A DNA stretch of 64,000 bases from Melieria omissa (taxonomy: Eukaryota > Arthropoda > Insecta > Diptera > Ulidiidae). Shown here one piece after another: positions 46,641 to 58,200 of this stretch. The DNA lies in the NCBI GenBank assembly GCA_963971225.1, contig OZ020267.1, positions 106,355,892 through 106,419,891 of the forward strand. The letters are read 5' to 3'. Positions within the stretch are counted from its first letter, which is position 1, and each line of letters begins with the position of its first letter. The notes beneath the pieces are model-generated. The model ran no database searches. It saw only the letters and a list, made by a program, of their open reading frames with translations, and was not told the origin of the DNA. The position numbers were made by a program, and so were the translations under genes.

Positions 46641-48599
46641 AACACATTTCCAACTATTGTCGCCAGCATGCGATTCCGAACAGTTTCGAAACCATCAGCC
46701 ATGCAAAGTAATAAACTGCTCAAGTCATAATATTTGACCAACCACAGCCAAATAGGCAACGAGCATAACTTCAGAGAATAAATAAATAAAAACACATTAA
46801 AAATTTACAACCACACTTAAAATGCATTGAGCAAAATAAAACCACAACGAGAAGGTGAAAGGACGATAGTTTAAGGTAGTAAAATGTATAGTCTGAGCTG
46901 GGGCGCGACACAATGTGGATGCATGCGGCTGGGCGGCTGGGGAGCAGCGCAATAAAAATGGTACTAAGTATGCATGCATGCATAGAAAAGTAGCCAAATA
47001 GTGCAACAGGATGGCAATGGCAAGGAAGCGGAACATGAAGGCGGCGCATGAGAAGCGAGCAATGAAAACGACGCTGGCAAAGTGAGTCGTTGAGGCGGGC
47101 AGGAAGTTTTGCATGCAATTTGCCGCCACTGTTGGCGTTGGTAGTAAAAAAAAAAACAAAATAAAAAATATGCAAAAACACACCGACAATTTTATTTCAT
47201 ACAACAATGGACATTATCACACCAGTAGGAAATAACAACAACAAAAACAACAATTGCCGCCACTATTAAAGCGAAAAACTCAACTTGGCAGTAACAACAA
47301 AGCAATAATAACAAACAAGGATAATGCTGCTGCTGCGCCAACAGCAGAGACAAACAGCAACAGTGTCCCTGTAACAACAATAACAACAACAAAACATACA
47401 GCAACAATTCAGACAGTCAGCGAGCCTGAAACTGAAACGTAGTTAGTAACGGCGCTCGCTGCACACATAACAAGTAGCAATTTTTGGTTTCCGTTTCCTG
47501 GGCGCAACAAGACCAACAACAACAACAACAACAGCAGCAGTAATAGCAACATCCAAGCAATTGGCAACTGACGCTGCTACTGGAGAGCAAAATGAGCAGC
47601 GAGTAAAGAAAACACATACACACTGAGACACACTCACACATACTCGTACACACATACATACAAATTACGACAACACAAACACAGCCAGCGGCAAGATTCA
47701 CCGCTCCTTTTTGCCTTCTTTGGTACGTTTCCTTTATTTGTCTGCAATATTTGTGGGCTTTTCTTGTTGCAGCCGTTGCCATTGCTGTTGCATTGTTGCA
47801 ACTGCATGCTTGGAGTTTGAGGTTAGGTGGTGTTGCACTTTTGCATGCGGCATGCCCCGGCAATTGTTGCCGTAATAACGTCGCTGAAATTGGAATTTTA
47901 TTGCGCTTAAATTTCCACTGCACAAAAAGTAAGACGACCAGCAGCAGCAGCAGCAACATAACAGCATAAAGAAGAAGAAGCATTGAATACACATACACAT
48001 GCAGGCAACACTTGTCTGGTTGCCAGCCAGCGGGCGGGCATGAGACACTAATTTAGTGGCATCAGTTAAGGCGGCTGGCGACAGACAATGACTGACGATG
48101 TGGCGGTGCAAAAGCACACAAAAACAACAACAACAACACTAACAAGACTAACAATGAAATTCGGCACAACAACAACAACAGTAGCAGTAAAGTGTAGCAA
48201 CGTTGGGAGGCGTTAACAAAAACAATAGCAACAACGTTGGCAACAATGACAAAAGGGCGCGCGTCGTGTACGTGTTGAACAAAGTGCCAAGCAATTCGGT
48301 GGTGGGGAGTGGGGTGGAAGTGGTGGCGACAATGGCAGCGGCATAAAGTTGCACATTACTGCCAGACCGCTTGCCAGCTACAGTGGCACTGTGGGTGCAA
48401 TAAGTGTGAGCTGTGCGTGCCACATGACATGCAACAGTGGAGTGGAGTGTGGACGAGAAAAATATAAAAAATATATTTAAAAAATATTAAATAATAAGTT
48501 AAAAAATACCAAAATAAACTCTCATATAAATAAACTACGAGTATGAACACAGCTGTAACACTGTGCAACAAAAATTAAAAAAAATTTCACACCGGAAAA
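46641..48599. other. gene-free segment rich in CAA/CAG and GTT/GCT triplets
   Basis: Low-copy and GC-richer than its surroundings. Triplet runs at 47,227-47,260, 47,383-47,400, 47,508-47,545, 47,938-47,960 and 48,122-48,185. Many overlapping open frames of 60-190 codons come from the triplet composition. None shows a family motif. Confidence 0.45.
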
Positions 48600-49110
48600 A
48601 ATCCATATGGGCGTGAAACTAGAGACCAAACATAGTAATACTGCATACTCAGTTTTTCATTTCTACATCCTTTGTCCATTTAAAAGGACTTCAAAACTTT
48701 GAAGGGGATAAAAAAAATATAAAAAATACTTAACCTCGTTGGAATATGGCGATATATATATCAAATGAAAGAGGAAAGGCTCAAAAATTTAATCAATATT
48801 GATTTTTATCTATTTGTAAATAAAATAATATGAAAAAGGTCTTTTGAAAAGTGTAATCCTTTATACCCTTGAAAATTTATATAGAATTTTATTGAAAAGT
48901 TAGTATGTTCAAACCCAAAATCTCCTTAATCAAGTGTCGAAATTTTGTAAAAAAAAAGGATATGAAAAAGGTCCTTTGAAAACTTTAATCCTTTATATCC
49001 TTGAAAATTTATATAGAATTTTATTGAAAAGTAAGTATGTTAAAACCCAAAATCTCCTTGATCACGTGTCATAATTTCGTTATTCTCGCTTCATAGATTT
49101 CATAGTTACT
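48600..49110. repeat. two-unit tandem duplication, about 127 bp
   Basis: ATATGAAAAAGGTCYTTTGA, AATCCTTTATAYCCTTGAAA, ATATAGAATTTTATTGAAAA and AACCCAAAATCTCCTTRATC occur at 48,828 and again at 48,959, with few differences. Confidence 0.9.
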
Positions 49111-50920
49111 AAAGTGGCTAAAAATTGGTTAAATAAAAAAATTTGAATTTTTGTAATTCAGGCAAATTCCGTCTTTTTTTAATAATGTTCGAACCAATAA
49201 AGTTAAAGTTAGGTTTTAATTTTCAACAGAATATTTTACACATTTAAATCCTTCAAACCCCTTCAGATTCCTTCACTACATTCAATTTTTCCATCCAAAT
49301 CCTCTTCGAAAAACTTACACTCTACACTTGCCCGCCGCTTCGCTTTAGTCATTCACATTTACTGAATGCCTTCGCTTTTGGCAGCGCTATCTCTCGACCA
49401 GTGTTGCCACCACCCAACCACGGTGCCATTTCCGTTTCCGTTTGACTTACAGTGCACCGCTGCACGTAAATTCAAAACCAAACTTGTTTTTCTACAACAC
49501 TTCTCTTCTACTTTTCACTCACCTACTCGCACCCCTTGGTCACCTGTCAGTCGTGTTTTTCGCCTGCCGCTTCAGCACTTTTCAGGGCGCACTTTTCGCT
49601 TTTTCCATGTAGGCGCAAAAATGTGCGTCGTCACATTTCTTTTTCCCACCAACTCTTTTGCCATTTATGTCGCTTAGTTGGGCGTTTTTCTAGGCGCTCA
49701 ACTTGTTGACGTGCCGTCTACCATTTTGCCGCTGCCATCGTTGCCAGCCGAAACCGTTGTTGTCGCTTATCTTGATTGAGAGTTGTTGTTGTTTTTTTCA
49801 TTCATTTTTTTCACTCGCACTTTACTCCTTTTTTTTGGGGCGGTTGTTACCTTAGCCACACTTGCACTCGTCCGTCGTATTCATTTTTTTTTACTTTTTT
49901 GAGGTTAAGTTCGCATTTTTGACATGTAATAAAGTAATTTGGAGTAGAAAAGCGCCGCCGTGGAAAGTGTGTTTGCGGTTGTGATTTTCAACTTTGGTTG
50001 CTTTTGTCGCGTTGCACTGTGTGTGTGTCTGGGCGTGTGGAAATTTAGCACTTAATTATATTTCTTGATATCATCGCTGCAATTTATTAAAACACGAACA
50101 CTGCCAACGCGTGCAACTTGCCATGTAAACGTGGTGAATTATGCGAAATGTGTGGCTGGTGCTGGGTAGCAACGTGAAAAATAGTGTAAACTTTGCGATA
50201 GAAATCGCTGTTTGTGAGTTTGAGTTGAAAAGCTACGCGAAATACTCGAATGCATGTTTTTGTGTTGAGTTTGTACATTGTTCAACGGTCATTGCGGCCA
50301 GTTGCCGACACAAAGTTGACAGTAATTGGGCATTTATGTTTGCCACAGTTAATTTACTGTTAATTATAAATGTATAAGAAGAAGAAGCAGTGGCGGAAGT
50401 AAGGCTGAGGTTTTCATAGAACTTTGCAACGTTATATGTGAAGTTGAATTTCCTGCTTTATTGCATACTTTTGGGCTCAGCAGTTTGAAAGCCTTTGAAA
50501 GGCTAGAAATCTGAAGGAAAATTAGTATTGATTTCGAATTAATTTTAACAAATAATGACAGCGCAAATATATGAAACAATGGTTAAAGTTTAACTTCGTG
50601 CAAATAGTGAACGATTTCAATTTCAATTCAATTTCAATTTAAGTGTAGCAAAAAAGGATAATAAAAGGCTGACATTAGGGCAAGAAAACGGCAATGGGAG
50701 CAGATTTTTTTTTAATTATTAATTTATTCTTATCTTTCCCTATTTTTATACAATTCTCCTGGTTGGTCAATTTTTCAATACTCCACTTTCTTGCATACTT
50801 TTGGGCTACAGAAAATTGCGTAAATAGGTAGGAGTGGCTGCTTCAAAGGCTTTCAAAACCTATTAGGTCCTAAAGACCCATTGTAATATTACAATTAATC
50901 AAAGTCCGAAGTCGAAGTTA
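49111..50920. other. gene-free segment
   Basis: Low-copy DNA with poly-T runs. Positions 49,330-50,330 are GC-richer and C/T-rich at the left. The short open frames have no recognisable domain. Confidence 0.45.
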
Positions 50921-50929
50921 ACTGAAGTC

Positions 50930-51770
50930 CACTCACCCAATGAACCAGTTTGAACTCCTTACGAAGCCTAGTAAACTGTGTATCAAAGAATAAGTTGCCC
51001 AGGTGAGTCTATCTTCTTCTATAGTCTTTCTTTTTCTAGAAAAAGTGGAACTAGTAACAACATAGAAGGTGAAAAGAATTTTCTTTCGCTCACTCAATGA
51101 ACCAGTTTTAGCACTTCACGAATCCTAGTAAACTGTGAATAGTCCTATCGGTTAGATTGCCTAGATGAACATAAAAATAAGTTGCCCAGGTGAGTCTATC
51201 TTCTTCCAAAGTCTTCCTTCTTCTATATAATGTGGAACTGGTGAGGACATAGAAGGTGAAAAGAATTTTCTTTCGCTCACTCAATGAACCAGTGTTAGCT
51301 CTTCACAAATCCTAGTTAACTGTGAATGGTTCCATCGATTAGATTGCCTAGATGATCAAAAAATAAGTTGCCCAGGTGAGTCTATCTTCTTCCAAAGTCT
51401 TCCTTCTTCTATATAATGTGGAACTGGTGAGGACATAGAAGGTGGAAAGAATTGTCTTTCGCTCACTCAATGAACCAGTTTCAGCTCTTTATGAATCCTA
51501 GTAAACTGTAAATAGTCCTATTGACCAGATCGCCAAAATTTTCGAGGAAAAAGTTGCCCAGGTGAGTCTATCCTCTTTTATAGTCTTTCTTCTTCTAGAT
51601 AATGCGGAACTGGTGAGGACATAGAAGGTGAAAAGAATTTTCTTCCGCTCACTCGACGAACCAATTTCAGCTCTTTATGAATCCTAGTAAACTGTGAATA
51701 ATCCTGGTGGCCAGATCGCCTAGATTTTCGAAGAAAAAGTTGCCCAGGTGAGTCTTCTAATGTTCAAGTC
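50930..51770. repeat. 186-bp minisatellite, 4.5 well-conserved units
   Basis: AGTTGCCCAGGTGAGTCT starts at 50,993, 51,180, 51,366, 51,552 and 51,738 (spacing 186-187 bp). Units also share CGCTCACTCAATGAACCAGT, CCTAGTAAACTGTGAATAGT, and GGACATAGAAGGTGAAAAGA. Every unit carries CAGGTGAGT, a consensus 5' splice-donor sequence. Low divergence makes this one of the younger arrays in the window. Confidence 0.95.
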
Positions 51771-51961
51771 TACAATACAGCACAATACAACTTGCATGTC
51801 CATACAGCTTCGACAGAAGTCATTCGAAAGCAAATTCAACCTTCTTGTGTGAAAGGTTGTAGGTTCCAATTACTCTGTGACCCGTCAGAAGATCAATTAT
51901 GGTTCTCATCTGATGAGAGAAGATCTCCCGAACTTCGAAAGTTTAAATTTAGTCATGAAAT

Positions 51962-52023
51962 ATTTAGTCGTAATCTGCTCCGAACGGGAACCGAATCGAA
52001 ATATGAGCAGATTACGACTAAAT
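51962..52023. repeat. perfect 19-bp inverted repeat, 24-nt loop
   Basis: Left arm ATTTAGTCGTAATCTGCTC (51,962-51,980) and its exact reverse complement (52,005-52,023). A short further match (TCATG/CATGA) lies just outside after four unpaired bases. It could be a small foldback element or a transcribed hairpin. No target duplication seen. Confidence 0.9.
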
Positions 52024-52029
52024 CTTACA

Positions 52030-52965
52030 TGATTACATACTCAATTTCTTTGATATTTATTGGGATCTTCAATTATAAAAATTCTTCAAAATATTTTCAA
52101 ATAATTTTCAAAATATTTTTTGCTTCAAAATATATAAAATAAATCAATTTTTTTAAACAATTCTAAAAAAAAGTAAATAAAACAATTCTAAAATTCTTTA
52201 AAACAATTCTAAAAAAATAAATAAATAAATCATATTTTTTAACAATTCAAAATAAATTAATAAATAAAATTGCCCTTAACCGCCAAATGTGCCCACAACA
52301 TCCAAAACCTCTCTCCTTATCAACAGTATCCTTAACCTCTGACCATCCACTTATAAAGTTGATTTTTTTTTTTAGACTCGAACTCGTAGCCCTCTCACCT
52401 GCAATAAAACGCACTAAATGGTCATCGCAGCTGCTCTTTTTATTACCAGTTAGTATTTTCTCACATTTATCAAACTGAAGCTGTGTATCAATATTTAAGC
52501 AGCAGCCTAAAAGTATGCTACAGTAAAAAAGAGTAATTTTTTCAAACCTTGCCATCAACAAATCGGCATAACAAATGTACTCGTATGTCAAAATCATGTC
52601 AACTGTCAATAAATTCTGCAAACGACAATCATACTTCACGCTTCAAAATGCATAGCGCTTTTTTCTCTCTCTTTCGCCTCTGGGTTGCTTTTGCTTTTAC
52701 TTTTACTCTCATAGTTTTTCGAATGCCAAAAACTATGCAATATTGCAAGCACTTACCCCCGTAATGGCAAACATACTTCAAATACTTCAGTTCTATCATT
52801 AGGCAGCGTTGTTTTTTTTTTTTTATAAATATGCTTGCCATATTTTTGTACCATTTCCTGCCTCTCCGCATGCAATTGTAGAATTCTTCTATTTACACAA
52901 ATTGTATGCTTCATTGACAAATTTGTGTTATTAAAAATCGCCCCATTTTTGTTGTCTCCGAATGC
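52030..52965. other. gene-free segment, very AT-rich at left
   Basis: AAATAATTTT-type low-complexity text from 52,060 to 52,260, then ordinary low-copy DNA. No gene recognised. Confidence 0.45.
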
Positions 52966-53135
52966 ATTGTTATCAGTGTTGCCACTTGAAAAATTTTTTT
53001 CGAACAAACTTCCGACCAAGTCCGGCCAAAACCGACCAAATTCACAATTTACGTTATTTTTAAATTAATTTTTTAATTAAAATTTTTTTTTTAAATAAAG
53101 TTTTTATACTAATGAAAATATATTCACATCACAAA

Positions 53136-53472
53136 TAATAATTAATTTAATAATAATTGATTGGCACGACAGCCCGCTTACGCGAGACTAAGGCCTAGCT
53201 TCCCGCAACCACCCGTGTTGTGCGTGTGAATTTTGTACGCGGGTGGAAGGGACCTACAGTTTTATGCCGGTTCCGAACGGCAGGTTGGGAGCTTTTTCAT
53301 AGGCAATTTTTGCTCTCAGAGGTTTGCCATTTCCAGCTGAGAGGACAGCCACCGAAAGAGAAAACGGGTTTCCCGTTATTTTTTTTAGGTGTTACTACAT
53401 GCAGAATTCGATCTTGCGTCGCTCTGCATGCGACTCGTTGGACCGCGCACTAACCAACTGAGCCACGGCGGC
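53136..53472 (-). mobile_element. SINE family B (different tRNA-like head, shared core)
   Basis: Read on the minus strand from 53,472, the head starts GCCGCCGTGGCTCAGTTGG. The A box TGGCTCAGTTGG complements 53,454-53,465 and a weaker B box AGATCGAATTC complements 53,404-53,414. The core (complement of 53,249-53,335) holds AATGGCAAACCTC, GCCGTTCGGA and AAACTGTAGGTCCC, as in family A. The 3' tail is AATTATTATT-like. A perfect 13-bp target duplication TTCACATCACAAA lies at 53,123-53,135 and 53,473-53,485. Confidence 0.93.
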
Positions 53473-53505
53473 TTCACATCACAAAACGGACCGAAATCCG
53501 CTTAA

Positions 53506-53588
53506 CCCTTTCCGATCTGAAAATAAACCCGTTCTATATGAATTGTATGGGCTGTAGTCCAATATATTGGACATTGTGACTGAAAGGG
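53506..53588. mobile_element. piggyBac-type MITE, 83 bp
   Basis: TTAA target duplications (53,502-53,505 and 53,589-53,592) flank ends CCCTTTC and GAAAGGG, the usual CCC..GGG signature of piggyBac-type ends. The interior contains a 16-bp perfect palindrome, GTCCAATATATTGGAC. It has no coding capacity and lies inside the hAT-like element. Confidence 0.85.
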
Positions 53589-53670
53589 TTAAGCAGACCA
53601 GCGCACCAAAGTAAAAAAATCTGACCAATTTTGATGCGAAAAGACCAAAAGCGGCAACTCTGATTGCTAT

Positions 53671-56600
53671 ATTTTTAAACGCTCTCTTCTCTCTCTACCT
53701 ATCTCTCTATCTCTCTCTCTCTTTCTCAATCATATACTGACAAATGAAAATCACACACCCAAAAATCACAAATTTATTGCAGCTGTCAAGCAAATATTGA
53801 CCCAAGTGCAATAAATTGCTTGAAAAAAACACAACAACAACAACCTAACAACCCAACAATAATGTGCACCGCACATGAAATGCCAAATATTTGACATTTA
53901 CGAGCATCACACCATGCACATTTACGTCAAACATGAGTGAAAGAGATGGCAAATACACGAGCGCAACTGTGCGCAGTCGGTCATTTGTGGTACATATGTG
54001 GTATTTTGTTTTTGTTGTGTTTATTATTTGTAATATCAAATGTGGAACAAATAACATGCGGAGGACCAACAATTGTTGCAGCAACTATTTCAATACAATT
54101 TTTTGGCAGCAGCCAACAAAGCCAAATGCCGATCAGTGCGGCATAACGAGGGACGAGGCAGCAGCCAGCACAGCAAAAGTGGCAATAAAACGTCGACAAT
54201 GCCAATACAACTGTCAGTGCGTGTACGAGTATATGGCGGCCATCAGCTGTCATGGCGGTAGCAGCATGTGGCAACTACCTACTCGCATTCGGGTGTGTGT
54301 GTGTGAGGAAAAATTGTTGCTGCTGTATGGCCGACTGAGTAATTGTCGACGCACCGATTGCAAGTAAGTTAAACAAGGAGGAGTGCGGTCGGCGGCAACT
54401 TGGTGGCGACCGCATGCCGCGTTGGCTATTACCAGCGCATTTTGCGGCCAGTGGCAACATGCGGTCCACGCTGTCGTCGTGCACACACACACACTGTGTG
54501 TGCATCATCGGCATCGTCAATCGCTCGTTGGCCAATAACTGTTGGAAATTGCGCGTTTATTATTAAATTTCCGTCATTTGTCATTGTTTTTTTATTAAGT
54601 ATTTTTTTGTTGTTATTTTTTGTTTGATTTCATTGTTGTGTGTTTTCAGTTGATTATATATTTTTATTTTTGACGCTCTCGCTTCAATGAATTCGTTCAA
54701 TTTCCTTTCATTACACTCTTCAGTTTGTTTCATTTATATTTATTTGGTAGCTTCGAGTTACACTCGGCGCACATTTTGTGTGTGTTGTCAGTGGTTTGTT
54801 ATTGCTTCTTGCGATGCACATATTTCGTGATTTTTGTTCATTGGCAGCAATATTACGTAACAGCAGTGCGCAGTGATTGAAAACACACTTTGCGAGCGCC
54901 CGCTGCTGTTTTCTGATACCATTTTTTGATGGTCAAGTTTGAATTTCAGTAGTGATGCATAAAAATGTCAAGCATAATTCTATAACTTTAACAATTTACA
55001 TTCAACTAAACATAGTTCCAGTGCATTGGATGTGTTCTGCTTAAAGGTATTGAACTTATTTTTGCTCAATGAAGACTAAAAGTGACGCATTGATTTCTCC
55101 AAAAATCGACCAAAACTTCACGAAACTCCAAATTTGTCTCAGTTTCCATACCACTAAAAGTTGAGCGCATTATTTAAAAATCATTCCAGCCATCCAGCAA
55201 CACAGCCGCCACACAGCAAACTCATTAAAACACGCTCACAGCCACACACACACACAGAGCTGCAAACTTAAATATTTACCAATGCCGCATGTCGAATGCA
55301 TGAAACGAAAGCAATGCCAAAAGTCAATAGTTGCCTGAATGGTTTATTTACCTCAAACCAAATCACGTTAACAAAAATTTAATTTGTACACGTGACAATG
55401 TGACGCAATGCCAGCAAAAGTCGTCACCGTTTGGCGCTCATTTGGACTGCGGGGCGTATACGCAACGTGCATTGATTGCATTTGCATAGCTGAATTGAGT
55501 GCTGCTGCGAATGCTGGCAAGAATGCAGCAACAAAATTTACACCACATCGCTTTGTTGTAAAGCTTCTGAGACATTGGTGGGGCGCACATGTGTGCTTAA
55601 GTGTGTGTGTGAGTGCATGCAGCTATTTCAGTTCGCCTGCAGCTGACACTGACGGAAATGATTTGGCTTGCCGGTGCGCACTTGACTTTGTCATCGTTAA
55701 CTCACACCGACAGAATTTTGAGCATTTTGTGTGTTTGTTTGTAATTTGCGTTTTTATTGTCGCTTACATTAAATTAAAATTTGCACGTGTCATGCGGCAA
55801 AAAAAACCCAGTGCGAGTGTGGAAGTTTTGTTTTTGAGAGGAAATTTTGTTTCCTAATTATAAAATCAATTAATGCAAATTATTCACGTACCAAAGCATT
55901 GAGTACATTTCAGTTTAAAGTCAAATAAGAAAAATTTAAAGTAGTTGTCGTCAGTGCTGAACGAAAGAAGACACAATTTGAACAGGCAACTCTGTTGCCA
56001 CATAACAAAGTTGGATTGAAAACTTCCATTCCTTATTTCTCTTTAGAGCTCTTAGTACTTGAACCAAGTGCTGCACATAATCTTGAAATGCATAAATCAC
56101 AAGTGTAAAGCATTCATATGTAAATGGCCCATAAATATGCTTTAATTTCCTTTTTATATAAAACAGACCGCTTCAACCTATCATTTTCCACTACGTTTGA
56201 GTGTCCACAAATTTTTCATACAAGTGTAATTTTGTCTTTCATTTGAAAGAGAAGAAAGTCAAAAACATTGTCAAGGACATAAATGTGGTTAAGGACATTT
56301 CATGCGAGTATTTTTAAAATGCATTCCTTGTGCATCACTACAAGCAAATGTAAACGTGGAATGAAATGGATTCTTAATCTACACAAACTTAGTGGATACA
56401 AAAAGGACAATCTTTGATTAAAGTTGAGTATATTTTCCTTGTTCACTCCACTAGGGAGCATAGAGCCTCCACAAGACATTGCATTGTGCTGGTCACATTA
56501 ATCGGTTGTGTTTTTCTGCCAAGGTAGGTGATTGGTAGACTTAAGTCATGGGGCTGCCATCTATTGCCACTTAGGAACGACGCCTCCTATGTTGTAAGCT

Positions 56601-56985
56601 ATCGCTCATAGTGTCATCTGTTGTGTAAGGGAGGTGATAGCAGGATGGTTGGGCACTTTGCTAAGATCGGTTTGGTGCGCTGTTTTTCCTCAAATGACCG
56701 CTTCTCCTTACAGGGGTTGCCAGTGCACCATGTAGCTGTATATTCTTTTTGTCTTTTTACAGCCGCACAGCGCATAATTGAATGGGAAAGGATCATCTGA
56801 GGGTCGGAATTTTCGAACTAGGGTATGTTTCTGGGCTAGAGAATATTTAGAGGAGGGGAAAAGTTGAAAGAGTGCGGGACCATGCACCAGATAGGAGTCA
56901 ACCCCACGGCCTCTGGGGTAATAAGATAGTGAACTCACGCGAGGATATATCGAGGCTGTTTACGTCGAGTATAGTAGCACAGAAA
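53671..56985. other. long gene-free segment, partly GC-richer
   Basis: Low-copy DNA with a TC-rich patch (53,690-53,725), (TG)n near 54,293-54,305 and (CA)n near 54,481-54,495 and 55,244-55,256. Open frames of up to 158 codons (53,891-54,367 and 55,408-55,857) have no family motifs and compositions typical of translated CA/TG-rich DNA. Positions 56,440-56,960 have a denser, less repetitive look that could be an old element, not identified. Confidence 0.4.
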
Positions 56986-56989
56986 TTGA

Positions 56990-58200
56990 CAATATGAATG
57001 TCTTTAGTGAATTCTGGTTTATATAAACCCATATAGGACTATCGGAAGCTCGGTTTAACTTAAGTTAGTGGCTGCTGAAAGCACTAAAGGGGCCTACGCA
57101 AGTTTTGAACAAAGTTTTGAGCCCTAAGCAGACCTAAACCGAGTAAAATATATTTGTTTATTCAGACCTTGTGACTACCGGTTTATCCTAATTCAAAATA
57201 CCCTACTTGTGGTTACCCTACTTGTGGTCATAGAAGACTCTGGTATCGAATGAACCCTAAGACCTAAACTAAGTAAAACAAATTTGTTTATTCGGACCTA
57301 GAGACTCATGGTTTTCCCTACTTGTAGTAACCCTACATGTAGTTACTCTACTGTTGGTCATAGTAAACTCTGGTATTATATGAACCTTAGGGCTGACCTA
57401 AACCGAGTACAAAAACTTAGTTTATTCGGGCTATTTGTAGGTGCCCTACTTGTGGTTACCCTACTTGTGGTCATAGTAGACTTGGGTATTGTATGAACCC
57501 TAAACTCACCCAAACCCAGTATAAAAAATTAATTTATTCGGACGAAGTGTCTACCGATTTACCCTACTTGTGGTTATAGTAGACGCCCGTATCGTATTAA
57601 CCCTAAGCTAACCTAAACTGAGAAGGAAAAATTTGTTTATTCGGACTTAGGAACTACCGATTTACTTTACTTGTGGTCATAGTAGACTTTGGTATCTTAT
57701 GAACTCTAAGCTGACCTAAGCCGAGTATTAAAAATTGGTTTATTCAGACCTAGAGACCACCGGTTTACCCTACTTGTAGTTATAGTAGACTTTGGTATCT
57801 CATGAACTCTAAGCTGACCTAAGCCGAGTATTAAAAATTGGTTTATTCGGACTTAGTGACTATCGATTTACCCTACTTGTAGTTATATTAGACTCCAGCA
57901 TCCTGTGAACCTTAAGCTGACCTAAACTGAGTATAAAAAATTAGTTTATTCGGACCTAGAGACTTCAAGTTTGCCCTACTTGTGGTCATAGTAGACTCTT
58001 GTATCTTATGAACCCTAAGCTGTCCTAAACTGAGTACAAGCTGATACAAATTTCGTTTGTTCGGAGTTATTGACTACCGGTGTACCCTACTTATGGTCAT
58101 AGTAGGCTCTGGCATCGAACCATATGAGCCCTTAACTGACCATAAAAATTACATTTTTTTAAACCAAATCTACTCAGAAATTTCCTAGATGTAATTTTAG
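56990..58200. repeat. minisatellite of about 105 bp, ten or more units
   Basis: Recurring phrases: TTTATTCGGACCTAGAGACT, ACCGGTTTACCCTACTTGTG, GGTCATAGTAGACTYTGGTA, and TATGAACCCTAAGCTGACCT. The units are recognisable from about 57,120 to 58,160, with flanking decay. Confidence 0.92.

Larger units (their letters stand above)
52974..53662. mobile_element. hAT-like element carrying two nested insertions
   Basis: Inverted ends CAGTGTTGCCACTT and, on the other strand, CAGAGTTGCCGCTT (12 of 14 match). The 8-bp flanks ATTGTTAT (52,966-52,973) and ATTGCTAT (53,663-53,670) match at 7 of 8 and fit the hAT pattern. GACCAA motifs cluster at both ends. Removing the SINE and the piggyBac-type MITE inside leaves about 250 bp, so this is a MITE-sized element. 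Confidence 0.85.

Noticed and set aside
47417..48117. Overlapping reverse-strand frames of 127-193 codons rich in Cys, Val and Leu
   Set aside because: They are driven by CAA/CAG and CA runs read in reverse. Three frames are open at once, which is typical of low-complexity DNA.
53891..54367. 158-codon open frame, and the 149-codon frame at 55,408-55,857
   Set aside because: No domain, signal peptide or family motif. The composition follows CA/TG-rich DNA, and overlapping frames on both strands are equally open.
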